A stretch of DNA of 64,000 bases from Ophiostoma sp. CBS 140.51 (taxonomy: Eukaryota > Ascomycota > Sordariomycetes > Ophiostomatales > Ophiostomataceae), in contig JANSLP010000024.1 of NCBI GenBank assembly GCA_029298735.1, positions 124,001 through 188,000 of the forward strand. Reading direction: 5' to 3'. The position numbers were made by a program, and so were the translations under genes. Position 1 is the stretch's first letter, and each line of letters opens with the position of its first letter. The notes under the pieces are model-generated. The model searched no databases. It was not told the origin of the DNA and worked only from the letters and a program-made list of their open reading frames with translations. This document shows positions 45,151 to 54,823 of the stretch, in pieces.

Positions 45151-48100
45151 ATGTTCTCGCGACCGCGCCAGCAGAGCATAGCCGGCGGCGCCGGTGCGCC
45201 TGCCACGCCGACCGCCAATACACCGAATGGCGTCCCGGTTCAAAACCAAAACGTAAACGGCGGCTTCGTCGCGCAGCAGCCGCAGCAGGGCCAGCCTCAG
45301 CAGCAACAACAGTTCTACTACCAACAGCAGCCGCCTCAGCAGCAGTACACCCGCCTGCCCAACGGCAACTTTGTCCCCGTCCCGAACAACTTTGTCTACC
45401 AGCAGCAGCCGATCCAGGGTCCGAATGGCCAGCAGTTTCAATACGTTCAGGTGCCTCAGCAGCAGCAGCAGCCACAGTTCCAGCAACAGTTCCAGCAGCA
45501 GCCTCAGCAATTTCAACAGCAGCCTCAGCAACCCCAGCAACCCCAGCAACCTCAGCAACCCCAGATTGAGCGGCAGTCGTCTTTCACGGGCCTGCCACCT
45601 GTCCGCCGCACGTCGACGCTGCACTTTGACATGGCCTCGCTGATTGGTACCGACGACAAGGGCAAATCGCCGGATGAGCAGTCCGAGGCGGCTGAAGGAC
45701 AGCAGCAGCAGGTATCCCAGCAGGCTCAGCAGGTCCCTCAACAACAGCAACAGCTGCAGGGCCAGCAGGGTAAGTGTAATACACGATTCTCCGAGACGAG
45801 GGATTGCTTTACTAACAGACTCTTTCTAGGCTTCTTCCCGAACCAGTTCCAACAGCAGCCCCAGCAGCCCCAACAGCAACCTCAGCAGATTCTGCAACAG
45901 CAGCCTCCCCAACGCTTCGCGAGCCCACAGAACTTTATTCAGCAGCAACCTGCTCAGCAGCAGCAGCAGGTTCCTGGTCAGCCTGGTCAGCCTGGCCAAC
46001 CTGGTGTTGCTCCTCAACAGCGGACGGCCTCGTGGGGGTTCCAGCCGCAGCAGCAGCAGCAGCAGCCTCAGGGCACTCCTCAAAGCACTCCCCAGAACCC
46101 GCTCCAGAGTCACCCAGTGGCCGCACAACAGACCTTCCAGCCTCAACAGCAGCAGCAGGGCCAGCCCCAGGTTCTGCAGGGCGGTTTCGTCCAGCAGGCA
46201 CCCGTGCAGGCTCAAGCTCAAGGCCAGGTGCAGGGCCAGGGCTTTGGTCAACAGCAGCCCCAGCTTCAACAGCAGCCCCACCAGCAGCAGCAGCCTGTCC
46301 AGCAGGGCTTCGCCGTGCAGAACAATGCCGGTGCCTCGGCCTACAGCCAGCTGCCCTCGCAGCAGGCACAGGCACAGCAGCAGCAGCCGGCTCAAGCTCA
46401 GGCTTCGGCTCCGGCTCAAAAGAGCAGCAACCCGCTCCAGCGCTTCCTGCCCAAGGCCGGAAACTGGAACCTGCAAGAGTCCCACCTCCAGGAACCCCTG
46501 GCCTCGACGCGCCACCGCAACCCCAACTCGCCCACCGGTACTACGGTTCCCGAGGGACAGTCCTACTCCTTTGACAAGGAGACAGGCCTCAACTCGGCCG
46601 AGGCCCAGCTGACGCGCCAGGGCACCATGGGTACTCAGACGATGGGCACGGACACGTGGGGTGCTTCGTCGTCGGGATCGGTTCTGCAGGCACAAACTCA
46701 GGCTCAGGCTCAGGCTCAGGCTCAACAGCAGCCTCCTCCTCAGCAGCAGCCTGCTCAGGCTCAACAACAGCCTCCCCAGCAGCCCCAGCAGCCCCAGCTC
46801 ACCCCGCAGCAGCAGCAGGCCCAGCAGCACTTCCAACAGCAGCTCCAGCAGCAACAGCAGATTCAGCAGCAGCAACCGCCCATGCAGTCGGGTCCCGCCC
46901 CACCGGGTCAAGTCTGGACTCAGGGCCAGCCTGTGCCTCAGCAACTGGGGCAGCCTGCTCAGCAGCAGCCTGCTCCTCAACAGCAAGCCAACCCCCAAGC
47001 CCGCCCGGTGCCTGCGGGTGCGGCTGCTGCCGACGACAAGGGCCGCCGCTTCTCCAAGATCTCGTCCTGGCGCATGTCGAGCCCGCCGACGTCGTCGCAC
47101 TCCAACAACACTGGCAAGTCGGAACAGGTGCCGCCCGGTAGCAGTGCCAGCGCCATGTCCCAGTCGCAGTCGCAGCCTCAGCTGGGTCAACAGCAACCTC
47201 AACCTCAGCTGTTGCAGCAGCAGCAGATCGGTCCTCAGACTCCTATCCAGGGTCCCCAGGCCCAGCCTCAGTTCCAGCCTCAGCAGCAGCCCCAGCCTGG
47301 TCAACTCCAGTTTAACCCGCAGTTCATGAACCAGTTGCAGAGCCAGCAGGTCTACCAGAACCTGCCTCAACAACAGCAACAGCGCTTCCCTCAGCAGCAG
47401 CAGTTCCAGAATATTCAACAGCAGGGCCAAGGCCAGCCTATTCCCCAGCAGCAGTTCCAAAACGTGCAGCAGCAGCCTCAACAGCAGGTTCAGCAACAAC
47501 CCCAAGCTCAACAGCAGAACTCTGGCACACAACAGCAGCTGCAGAACACGGGCAAGAAGATCCGCAACCTGCTGCCGTTTGGCAAGGGCAGCAAGGGACA
47601 GACCCAGCAGCAGGCGCAGCCTCAGCAGCAGCAGCAGCAGCAGCAGGCTCAACCCTTCCAGGGCCAGGGCCGTCCTCTGTCGACCATCTACCAGTACCAG
47701 CCTCAGTTCCAGCCCCAGCAGCTTCAGCAGATTCCTCAGCAGCAGCAACAGTTCCAGCCTGGTCCTCAGGGACAACCCCAAGGCCCCCAGCAGCCCGAGA
47801 ACTTCCATCCGGCTCAGGCAGCTCCCCAGCAGCAAAACAACTTCCAGGGCCCGGCCGGCTCGATTGCCTCGTACCAGGTCTCGCCCCAGAGCCGCCACGG
47901 CACGCCGCAGAACTTCCCCACGGCCCAGCAAGGCTTCCAGCAGCCGCCGCCCCAACAGCAGCAGCAGCCTGTTTCTCAAGGCCCGTCTTCGACTGTCTCA
48001 CCCGTGCCACAGGTGAACCAGCAGGCCGCTCCTCCTCCTCAGCCGGCTCAGACGCCCGTCCAGACTGGCTCCATTGCGGCCACGCCTGCATCGTCGCCTC

Positions 48101-51100
48101 CGCCGCAGTCGGTCCACCAGGCTAGCAGCATCACGCAGAGCCCTGTCCAGCAGCGTGTCGTGAGCCCCATGCCCACGGCACAGAGCCCTGTCCCTGTTCC
48201 TGCTCCTGCTCCGGCGGCTGCTCCGGCTGCAGCCCCTGCCCCGGCTTCGACCACGACGCAGAGCCCTCCTCCTCAAGATGGCATCTCCCGCGCGTCTGTG
48301 TCGTCGCCTGTGCCGAGCACGACCTCCCCGCTGCAGCAGACCCAGTCGCCTGCGCAGTCTTTGGCTTCGGCCCAGACCACTAGTCCCGTTGCAGGTGCCC
48401 AGGCCCCTCCCGCCCAGCCGTCCAACACGACGAGCCCTGTCCAGCAGAAGACTGCTCCCGGCCCCCAACAGCAGGGCCCGCCGCAGGGTGTTGTTGCCGG
48501 CCCCAACGGCCAGGTCATCCCGCCCAACGGCAACGCCTTCCAGCCGCCGAGACCCGCGCACACCCAAACCTTTGGTCCTCCAGGCTCGGCTCACAGCAGC
48601 CTGCCTTCGCAGCAGCAGCAGCAGTTCCAGCCTCAACAGTTCCAGGGTCAGGGTCAGGGCCAGTTCCCTCAACAGCAGCAGCAACAGCAACCCAACTTCC
48701 AGCAGCAACAGCCTCAGCAAGGCCAACAGCAGATGGGTGGTGCTCCCTTGACCAAGTACGCGACCCAGGGCAACCCGCCGATGCCGGATAACTTCTTTAG
48801 CCGCACCAACACATTTGGCAGCATCGTGCCCAACGAGGGCAACTCCAACCGGCGCACATCGAACATTCTGTCTGGCTTCATGGGCAAAGTCCGTGGCAAC
48901 AAGGACAAGAAGGCAGATACGTCCAACATTTCTGCACCGGTCCAGCAGACCATCAACAACACCAACGTCCCCGGTCCCCAGCCGTACCCACAGGGTAGCG
49001 TTGGCAACCGTGTCGGTGGCAATCTCCCGCACGCGTCGACCTTTAGCACGCTGCCACACTCGCAAAACGGCACGCCGCCGCTGCAGCCCGGGTTCCAGCA
49101 GGCGCCCTCGCGGCCCTCATTCAGCGGTCCGTCCACGCCTGCCGGTGGCGCTGTCCTGGGCCCCTTTGCCCGTCCTCGCGCCGCATCCAACTCGCCGTCG
49201 CTCGTGGCTAAGCGGTCCCAGCAGCAGCTCCAGCAACAGGCTCAGCAGCAGGGTCAGCCCCAGGCTCAACAGCCACCGCAGGCCCTGCAGGCCCAGAACA
49301 CGGGAGGCGCCCCCCCTGCTCCCTCGCCGTCGCCGCTGTCCATTAACACGAACCGCCCACCTGCACCCGGTCAGGGTGGTCCCAACCAGAGCCTGGCTAC
49401 TGCTGGCACTGGCATGCCTGGGAGCGCCACACCGTCGTCTGTTCCTACGAGCGCCACTGGTCCCGCATCGGCTTCGACTGCTCGCAATGTCGCGTCGCCC
49501 GCGTCCGCATCGGGTCCTGGCAGTAATGTCGGCACCCCGCTGACCCGTGAGACCAGTGCCCAGTCACCTTTCTCGGCGGGTCCGGGCGGTGCTCAGTCGC
49601 CTGCTGCAGCCAACCTCGCTGGTCCTGTTGGCCCTGCCGGTCCTGGTGTTCCTACTGGCGTGCCGGCTGGCCGCGCTAGCATCGATGCTGCGTCGCCTGG
49701 TTTTGTGGGCCCCGTCCCGACGGCCCGTGGCCGCCTCCCGTCCGCCTCGGCACCGTCCGCGCCTAGTCCGCTGTCGCGCAAGCCTGTCAATGCCAAGACA
49801 CCCTCGCCCCTGCAACAGGCATCTCAGGCACCACCGCCCGCTGCAGGCTCCGCCGCCCCCGTTGACGGCTCTGCCACGCCCACCCAGTCGGCCATCCGCC
49901 GCCCCGGCTTGGTCGAGCGTCCCTCGTCGACTGTGTCGGTTCTCACGATCAATGCAGGCAACGCGGGTGCTGTTGTGGCTGTTACTGGCAAGCCTCTGAC
50001 CGAGATTGCGCCTGCTGTCGCCAACAAGTCTGCCGCGGCTGCTACGGCGGTAGACCCTCCTCGCAGCGGTTCGCCCACCGTCTCCATGGTTAGCGTGCAG
50101 CCGCCCGTCAGTTCGTCCGGTGCAACCATCTCGCCCACCCCGCCTCCTTCGCAGGGTGGTCCCTTCCAGCACCCGCCGCAGTCGTCTGCTGGTCCAGGTC
50201 AGGATGGTCAGCAGCAGCCTGGTCAGCAGCAGCAGTTCCAGAACGGTCAGCCTGGCCAGCAGTTCAATGGCCCCAGCCAGCAGACCGTTTCGTTTATGCC
50301 TGGCCACCAGCAGATCCCGCCTTCGGCCAACGACGGTGCCCACGTTTCGCGCACTGAAAAGGAAATGGAGCGCGCCAAGAAGTTCTTTGGCCGGTTCCGC
50401 CGCGGTGTCGGTGGTGTCGTCGGCAATGTCGCCGGTGTGGCTAGTAACGTCACTGGCGGTGCCAAGAATGGTAATGGTGCCAATGGCGCTGCCAACAGCG
50501 GCAGCGGCAGCGGCTACGACCCTGAAGGCCCACCACCCGGTGGCCCACAATACCCGCCCGGTCACGCACCGCCCAGCGCGCTCCGTAACGGCGGCGGCGC
50601 CAGCCACAAGCATGCCAACTCGACCGACACCAGCTTCAGTGGCCCGCCGCCCGGTGGTCCTGTTCGGCCCAGCATGCAGCTCGAGCGACCCTCGTCCAAC
50701 CAGTTTGTCTCGCAGGCCCAGCCGAGTCCTACCCAGTCCACTGGTCAGGTCGCCGGTCCCGTGTCCAATGGCACTGCTGTTGCGCCGGGTGCTCTGACGC
50801 CGCAGCAGACTGGTCCTCAGCAGGGTCCGCCCGGCGCGCCCCAACAGGGCCCTGGCGTCCTCCAGGGCCCCCACCGCATGTACCAGGACCAGCGTCTTGC
50901 CCAGTTCCCGGCCCCCGTTCTGCCTAACAGCGTACCGGACTCGCCCAACAGCACGCGTAAGCAGGCCTTGGCCCAGCAGATTTCGCCGACCGAGGTGCGC
51001 CAGCAGCAGCCGCCGCAATTCCCTCAACAGTTCCCTCAGCAGCAGCAGCAGCAACAAGGTCCCCAGCAGCTGCCGCAGGGCCCTGTGGCTCCAAACCAAG

Positions 51101-53418
51101 TGCCCGATTTCCAGGGTCTTCAGGGTCCTGGCTTCCAGCAGCAGGGTCCTAGTCCCCAGGGACGTCCCCTGCAGGGTCAGCCCCAGCAGCAGGTTCCTCA
51201 ACAGGCCCAGCAGCAACAGAAGCCGCACCACCAGCACAGCACGTTTGGCAACCTGTTCCGCCCCAAGGTCCTGCAGCCTCAACAACAGCAGCAGCAGCAG
51301 CAGGGTCAGCCCCGGCCCCAGGGCCAACCTCAGGGCCAACCTCAGGGCCAGCAGAGACCTTTCCAGGGTCAGCAACAGCAGCATCCGATACAGCAGGGCC
51401 CGCCAGGCCAGCGCCCTCCTCAGCAGCAGCACCATCATCACTTCCCTGGCATGCCTCACCACCAGCAGCAGCAACTGCAGCAGCAGCAGTTCCAGCAGGA
51501 GCGCCAGTACGGCGCTGTTCCCATCCCGCAGGGCTATGTCGCTGTCCACGGCGAGGGTTCCATTGCGCCGTCGCAGTATACCCTGGCCCGCCAGCAGACT
51601 GGACCGCTCGGACAGCCTGGTCAGCCGGGTCAACCTGGCCAGCAGTTCCAAGGCCAATTCCAGCCTCAGCAGCAGCAACAGCAGTTCCGCCCTCAGTTCC
51701 AGGGCCAGCAGCCTGGTCAACCTCAACAGTTCCAGCTGCAGCAGCAGCCGTGGAACCCTGCCGGTAACCAGCCTCAGCCTCAGGCTCAGGGCCAGTTCCA
51801 AGGCCAGCAGCAGCAGCCCATCCAGGGCCAGCCTGGTGCTTTCGTCCAGAACAACGCTGTTCAGGGTGTCCAGCAGCCGCCGCTGCAGCAACAAGCTCAG
51901 CCACAAGCTCCTGCCGCCGCGGCCGGTGACAAGCTCGCTGTCAACCCTCTGCAGCAGCACCCGGTCGCCTTCACCGTCCCGCCACCGCCGCCTGCCACAT
52001 CGAGCTTCACTGTCGGTGGTGAGGGTGAAGAGGTCGTCGCCGACGCCGTGCCCGCGCCCCTGCACCCCTCGCCGCCGCCCGTTGCCGCCGCCCAACAGCA
52101 GCAGCAGCCTCTTGCTCAGCCAACGACGGAGGAGTCTAGCCGCAGTATTCCTGCCGCTACAGCTGGTGCTACTCTTGCTGGTGCTGCTGTGGCCGGGGCT
52201 GCAGTTGCTGCTGCCGCCGCTCCTGCTGCCGCTCCTGCTGCCGCTCCTACTAAGGAGGACACGCCCGTGTCGTCGCTCCACGCTTCGCCTCAGCCTGGCC
52301 AGTCGCAGCTGAGCGAGACGTCTGCGTCGGCCTCGGTCAGCCAGGTCGTCCCCAGCCAGGAGACGAGCAAGGCGCCCAGCGAGACGGCCTTGACGCCCTC
52401 GGCCACCACACCGGCTGCCACCAATGCTACCGTGGTTGCGTCAGTTGTCCAGAGCCCTGAACAGACTCAGGCCAGCCCCGTCCAGACAAAGGTTGAGCCG
52501 CCCACCATCCAGCACGAGATCTTTATCCAGGAGGCCGAGCCCGTCTATGCCGCGCCTGTCGTTGCAGCAGAGACGGCCCCCCTGACCAACGGCGCTCTTG
52601 CTGCCTCTAAGTCCGCGCAGCTCACGCCCATTGCCACGGCCGCTGCCAACCAGCACGTGCCTGGTGAGGACGAGGACATTTACAATGCCACGCCTCTGCA
52701 CCCCAACAACAAGAGCCAGGCTGGCAAGGTGTTGGAGGACCAGACCATTCTGGACAACCCGCCGGCATCGCCTGTGGACCATGCTGCTGCGCCTGCTGTG
52801 GCTCCTCTGGTGGTTGAGTCGGTTGATGAGTCGGCTACCACTACTACCTCGCCCAAGGCCGAGGAGCCTGCTACCACAACAACGCTCAAGGTTGTCGAGC
52901 CTGCCGTCGTGATCCCCGCCACTGTGTCCCTCGCGGCTGCCGACATCACCTCGCCCATTGCCCGCACCGGTTCGGCTGAGCCTGATGTCAACAACATTAC
53001 GCCGCCTTCGCCCGTCGACGACATGGACTTTACCGAGTATGGTTTCCCCTCGGCCAAGCCGTCCAAGCCGTCCGCTACGGGCGGTTTGAGCCTGCCCTAC
53101 GGCGCCAATGGCTCTGCTTCCGGCAGTGCTTCTGGTGACAAGTCTAATGGCACCGGCTCGGGCGGCGAGGAGGGCGGTGACAGCGTGTCCCGCCAAAAGA
53201 CGATCCGCCAGACCTCGGCCCAGCAATTCGAGGACTACAAGCGCCGCCAGATGCTCAAGGATCTCGAGGAGAAGATTCCCGTCTTTGTGCCTGAGCATGA
53301 CGCGGATCTCGCCGCCCAGAAGCAAAAGGAGCAGGAAGAGCCGGCCATGTCGGCCACGAGCTACCCTGGCCAGGAGTGGAACCCCTACGAGGAGTTTGCC
53401 TACGTCGATGATGAGTAG
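45151..53418 (+). CDS. giant Gln/Pro-rich low-complexity protein (~2735 aa)
   Basis: The ATG at 45151 follows a CTCACA context. One 60-nt intron (45770-45829) is predicted, leaving about 2735 aa. I do not recognise a named family or enzymatic domain, signal peptide or membrane segment. Most of the chain is Gln/Pro/Ala/Ser/Gly low-complexity with many uninterrupted Gln runs, prion-like in composition. Embedded in it are short non-repetitive islands with basic and aromatic residues: SSFTGLPPVRRTSTLHFD (near 45570), NPLQRFLPKAGNW (46430), RRFSKISSWRMSS (47044), KKIRNLLPFGKGSKG (47550), RRTSNILSGFMGKVRGNK (48850), EMERAKKFFGRFRRG (50365) and STFGNLFRPK (51238). The C-terminal 80 residues are charged and ordered-looking (QFEDYKRRQMLKDLEEKIP, then PYEEFAYVDDE). 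The likely role is a scaffold or condensate-forming protein, by composition only. Large antisense frames here arise because CAG/CAA reads as Leu codons on the other strand. Confidence 0.85.
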   Translation: MFSRPRQQSIAGGAGAPATPTANTPNGVPVQNQNVNGGFVAQQPQQGQPQQQQQFYYQQQPPQQQYTRLPNGNFVPVPNNFVYQQQPIQGPNGQQFQYVQVPQQQQQPQFQQQFQQQPQQFQQQPQQPQQPQQPQQPQIERQSSFTGLPPVRRTSTLHFDMASLIGTDDKGKSPDEQSEAAEGQQQQVSQQAQQVPQQQQQLQGQQGKCNTRFSETRDCFTNRLFLGFFPNQFQQQPQQPQQQPQQILQQQPPQRFASPQNFIQQQPAQQQQQVPGQPGQPGQPGVAPQQRTASWGFQPQQQQQQPQGTPQSTPQNPLQSHPVAAQQTFQPQQQQQGQPQVLQGGFVQQAPVQAQAQGQVQGQGFGQQQPQLQQQPHQQQQPVQQGFAVQNNAGASAYSQLPSQQAQAQQQQPAQAQASAPAQKSSNPLQRFLPKAGNWNLQESHLQEPLASTRHRNPNSPTGTTVPEGQSYSFDKETGLNSAEAQLTRQGTMGTQTMGTDTWGASSSGSVLQAQTQAQAQAQAQQQPPPQQQPAQAQQQPPQQPQQPQLTPQQQQAQQHFQQQLQQQQQIQQQQPPMQSGPAPPGQVWTQGQPVPQQLGQPAQQQPAPQQQANPQARPVPAGAAAADDKGRRFSKISSWRMSSPPTSSHSNNTGKSEQVPPGSSASAMSQSQSQPQLGQQQPQPQLLQQQQIGPQTPIQGPQAQPQFQPQQQPQPGQLQFNPQFMNQLQSQQVYQNLPQQQQQRFPQQQQFQNIQQQGQGQPIPQQQFQNVQQQPQQQVQQQPQAQQQNSGTQQQLQNTGKKIRNLLPFGKGSKGQTQQQAQPQQQQQQQQAQPFQGQGRPLSTIYQYQPQFQPQQLQQIPQQQQQFQPGPQGQPQGPQQPENFHPAQAAPQQQNNFQGPAGSIASYQVSPQSRHGTPQNFPTAQQGFQQPPPQQQQQPVSQGPSSTVSPVPQVNQQAAPPPQPAQTPVQTGSIAATPASSPPPQSVHQASSITQSPVQQRVVSPMPTAQSPVPVPAPAPAAAPAAAPAPASTTTQSPPPQDGISRASVSSPVPSTTSPLQQTQSPAQSLASAQTTSPVAGAQAPPAQPSNTTSPVQQKTAPGPQQQGPPQGVVAGPNGQVIPPNGNAFQPPRPAHTQTFGPPGSAHSSLPSQQQQQFQPQQFQGQGQGQFPQQQQQQQPNFQQQQPQQGQQQMGGAPLTKYATQGNPPMPDNFFSRTNTFGSIVPNEGNSNRRTSNILSGFMGKVRGNKDKKADTSNISAPVQQTINNTNVPGPQPYPQGSVGNRVGGNLPHASTFSTLPHSQNGTPPLQPGFQQAPSRPSFSGPSTPAGGAVLGPFARPRAASNSPSLVAKRSQQQLQQQAQQQGQPQAQQPPQALQAQNTGGAPPAPSPSPLSINTNRPPAPGQGGPNQSLATAGTGMPGSATPSSVPTSATGPASASTARNVASPASASGPGSNVGTPLTRETSAQSPFSAGPGGAQSPAAANLAGPVGPAGPGVPTGVPAGRASIDAASPGFVGPVPTARGRLPSASAPSAPSPLSRKPVNAKTPSPLQQASQAPPPAAGSAAPVDGSATPTQSAIRRPGLVERPSSTVSVLTINAGNAGAVVAVTGKPLTEIAPAVANKSAAAATAVDPPRSGSPTVSMVSVQPPVSSSGATISPTPPPSQGGPFQHPPQSSAGPGQDGQQQPGQQQQFQNGQPGQQFNGPSQQTVSFMPGHQQIPPSANDGAHVSRTEKEMERAKKFFGRFRRGVGGVVGNVAGVASNVTGGAKNGNGANGAANSGSGSGYDPEGPPPGGPQYPPGHAPPSALRNGGGASHKHANSTDTSFSGPPPGGPVRPSMQLERPSSNQFVSQAQPSPTQSTGQVAGPVSNGTAVAPGALTPQQTGPQQGPPGAPQQGPGVLQGPHRMYQDQRLAQFPAPVLPNSVPDSPNSTRKQALAQQISPTEVRQQQPPQFPQQFPQQQQQQQGPQQLPQGPVAPNQVPDFQGLQGPGFQQQGPSPQGRPLQGQPQQQVPQQAQQQQKPHHQHSTFGNLFRPKVLQPQQQQQQQQGQPRPQGQPQGQPQGQQRPFQGQQQQHPIQQGPPGQRPPQQQHHHHFPGMPHHQQQQLQQQQFQQERQYGAVPIPQGYVAVHGEGSIAPSQYTLARQQTGPLGQPGQPGQPGQQFQGQFQPQQQQQQFRPQFQGQQPGQPQQFQLQQQPWNPAGNQPQPQAQGQFQGQQQQPIQGQPGAFVQNNAVQGVQQPPLQQQAQPQAPAAAAGDKLAVNPLQQHPVAFTVPPPPPATSSFTVGGEGEEVVADAVPAPLHPSPPPVAAAQQQQQPLAQPTTEESSRSIPAATAGATLAGAAVAGAAVAAAAAPAAAPAAAPTKEDTPVSSLHASPQPGQSQLSETSASASVSQVVPSQETSKAPSETALTPSATTPAATNATVVASVVQSPEQTQASPVQTKVEPPTIQHEIFIQEAEPVYAAPVVAAETAPLTNGALAASKSAQLTPIATAAANQHVPGEDEDIYNATPLHPNNKSQAGKVLEDQTILDNPPASPVDHAAAPAVAPLVVESVDESATTTTSPKAEEPATTTTLKVVEPAVVIPATVSLAAADITSPIARTGSAEPDVNNITPPSPVDDMDFTEYGFPSAKPSKPSATGGLSLPYGANGSASGSASGDKSNGTGSGGEEGGDSVSRQKTIRQTSAQQFEDYKRRQMLKDLEEKIPVFVPEHDADLAAQKQKEQEEPAMSATSYPGQEWNPYEEFAYVDDE
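45770..45829 (+). other. in-frame 60-nt coding intron
   Basis: Signals are a GTAAGT donor at 45770, TACTAAC branch site around 45810-45816 and a CTAG acceptor ending at 45829. The length is a multiple of three and there is no stop codon, so the unspliced mRNA stays open and would add 20 residues (beginning K-C-N-T-R-F) unlike the surrounding Gln-rich chain. The change in composition supports splicing as the main form. Confidence 0.8.
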
Positions 53419-54823
53419 GTGAAGAGGAGGAGAGATACTATAAAAAAAAGTAAAGGAGTGGAAGATTGATTTTTCTAGATATCCTTTGACGGTTTTTGGT
53501 TTTCCTTTGTTTTGTTTGATTTTCCTGTCGTTTTGATTTATTTTGCTTGGCATTTCTTTTTGTCTTCTTGTCTTCTTGTTTTTATGTTTTGTTTGGATAC
53601 TCCATTGCCTCTACTTGCCATATATCTTTGCAGCTATTTCCTTTGTCAGTTCTATATCTACCCGCGTCGAGGAAACTTCGATTTCCATAATCTACATGAT
53701 TTACTTCAAACTGCCTCCATTACATTGAGAGTTAACATAGTCGCACCGAGGACCGCTGTAACGGTGCCTACCGGAGCGCTTCTTTAGCGCTCTCGTAAAC
53801 CCTTGAGCCATCACAGAAATACGGGTTGGTCCGTACCGTACCTCGTGTTGAAGCCAATTTGAGCTAGTAGTGGGTACGTTGTGCCGCACAGTAAGCGCAC
53901 CTCAAGAGAGGTACCAGTACCCAATCCGGGCGACGCTAGCGTCTTTAATGCCTCAGGCACCGACGCTCGCCCCAGCGTTCATCGAAACAGGCTGCTGCTC
54001 CCCATGAGACCTCTTTCCTCCTCCACGTAATGCAGGCGCCTCTCATTGGGCAGGCGCTACCCACCCACCCATCATTATTTCTCTCACTCTCCTGCTAAAA
54101 TTGGGATACAATGAAAGGGGCAAATGCCAAAACACTCCCAAACCTGGCAAAAAGCAACCAAAAGCCACGCTTCCTCGTCTCCTGTGACACTCTGTTTCGC
54201 GCCTTCCCTCACTTCCTTCAGCGCCCGCCCATCGCTGTTTCCATCACAAACGCAAGAAACCCACATCCCTATTCCCCTTCGGGTCGCACATGCCAGCATT
54301 TCATCATTTCAACATTTCGACGTTCTCCGACGCTCCTTCTCAACAACTTCTTTCGACTCGACGTCTTGTTTTGGTTATTCTTCTTGAACGCATTTCGCAT
54401 TTCGCATTGCGCATTTCGCATCTTCCGACTATCGCATCTCTCGCCTGTTGCCTTCCCGCTTTCGCCCTTCTGCCACTGCCACGCCCCCAACAAGGCTGCA
54501 GAGGACACGCTGACGATAAACCTTCCCGACGCGGCCGAACAGATTGACTGGTTCCCCTTTTCCGAGAGCGTGCGCAAAACACAAAACATCGACGACCCTT
54601 CATCCACGACGACGACCGACCCCGATAGTGTACAACACAATCTGAGGACATCTTGCGACACTCGATTGGATCACATCTCCACGGATTACGAAGAAACGCA
54701 CACGGAGTCGACACGCGAAGACCCATCCTGCGCGTGAACCCATCAAAAGAAGCATCAACGTATCCTCTTTGACGACGCGCGACAGCACCGACATCCCCTC
54801 CCTCCCCACACATACATCTTACA
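53419..54823. other. spacer between Gln/Pro-rich gene and SED5
   Basis: The first 300 nt are T-rich and probably 3'UTR. A segment at 53720-54000 is rich in short inverted repeats: a 7-bp stem with TCTTT loop at 53774-53792 and a 12-bp perfect palindrome GACGCTAGCGTC at 53932-53943. GCATTTC-type units are repeated at 54391-54421. The last 300 nt form the SED5 leader. A 208-codon frame (54111-54737) in the leader has no recognisable domain and I leave it out. Confidence 0.5.
53774..53792. repeat. perfect hairpin-forming inverted repeat
   Basis: GAGCGCT-TCTTT-AGCGCTC has a perfect 7-bp stem with a 5-nt loop. It lies about 360 nt downstream of the Gln/Pro-rich gene's stop. It could be a transcript 3'-end structure or part of an unannotated noncoding RNA. 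Confidence 0.4.

Noticed and set aside
45826..47979. 717-codon minus-strand Leu-rich frame
   Set aside because: The cause is the same: complement of Gln-rich coding sequence. It has no folded-protein character.
49564..52281. 905-codon minus-strand open frame opposite the Gln/Pro-rich gene
   Set aside because: CAG/CAA codons read on the other strand as CTG/TTG (Leu) and contain no stops, so long Leu/Arg-rich antisense frames arise automatically.
54111..54737. 208-codon plus-strand frame upstream of SED5
   Set aside because: It lies in the leader, includes GCATTTC repeats and shows no domain; its partly acidic end is not enough to call a gene.
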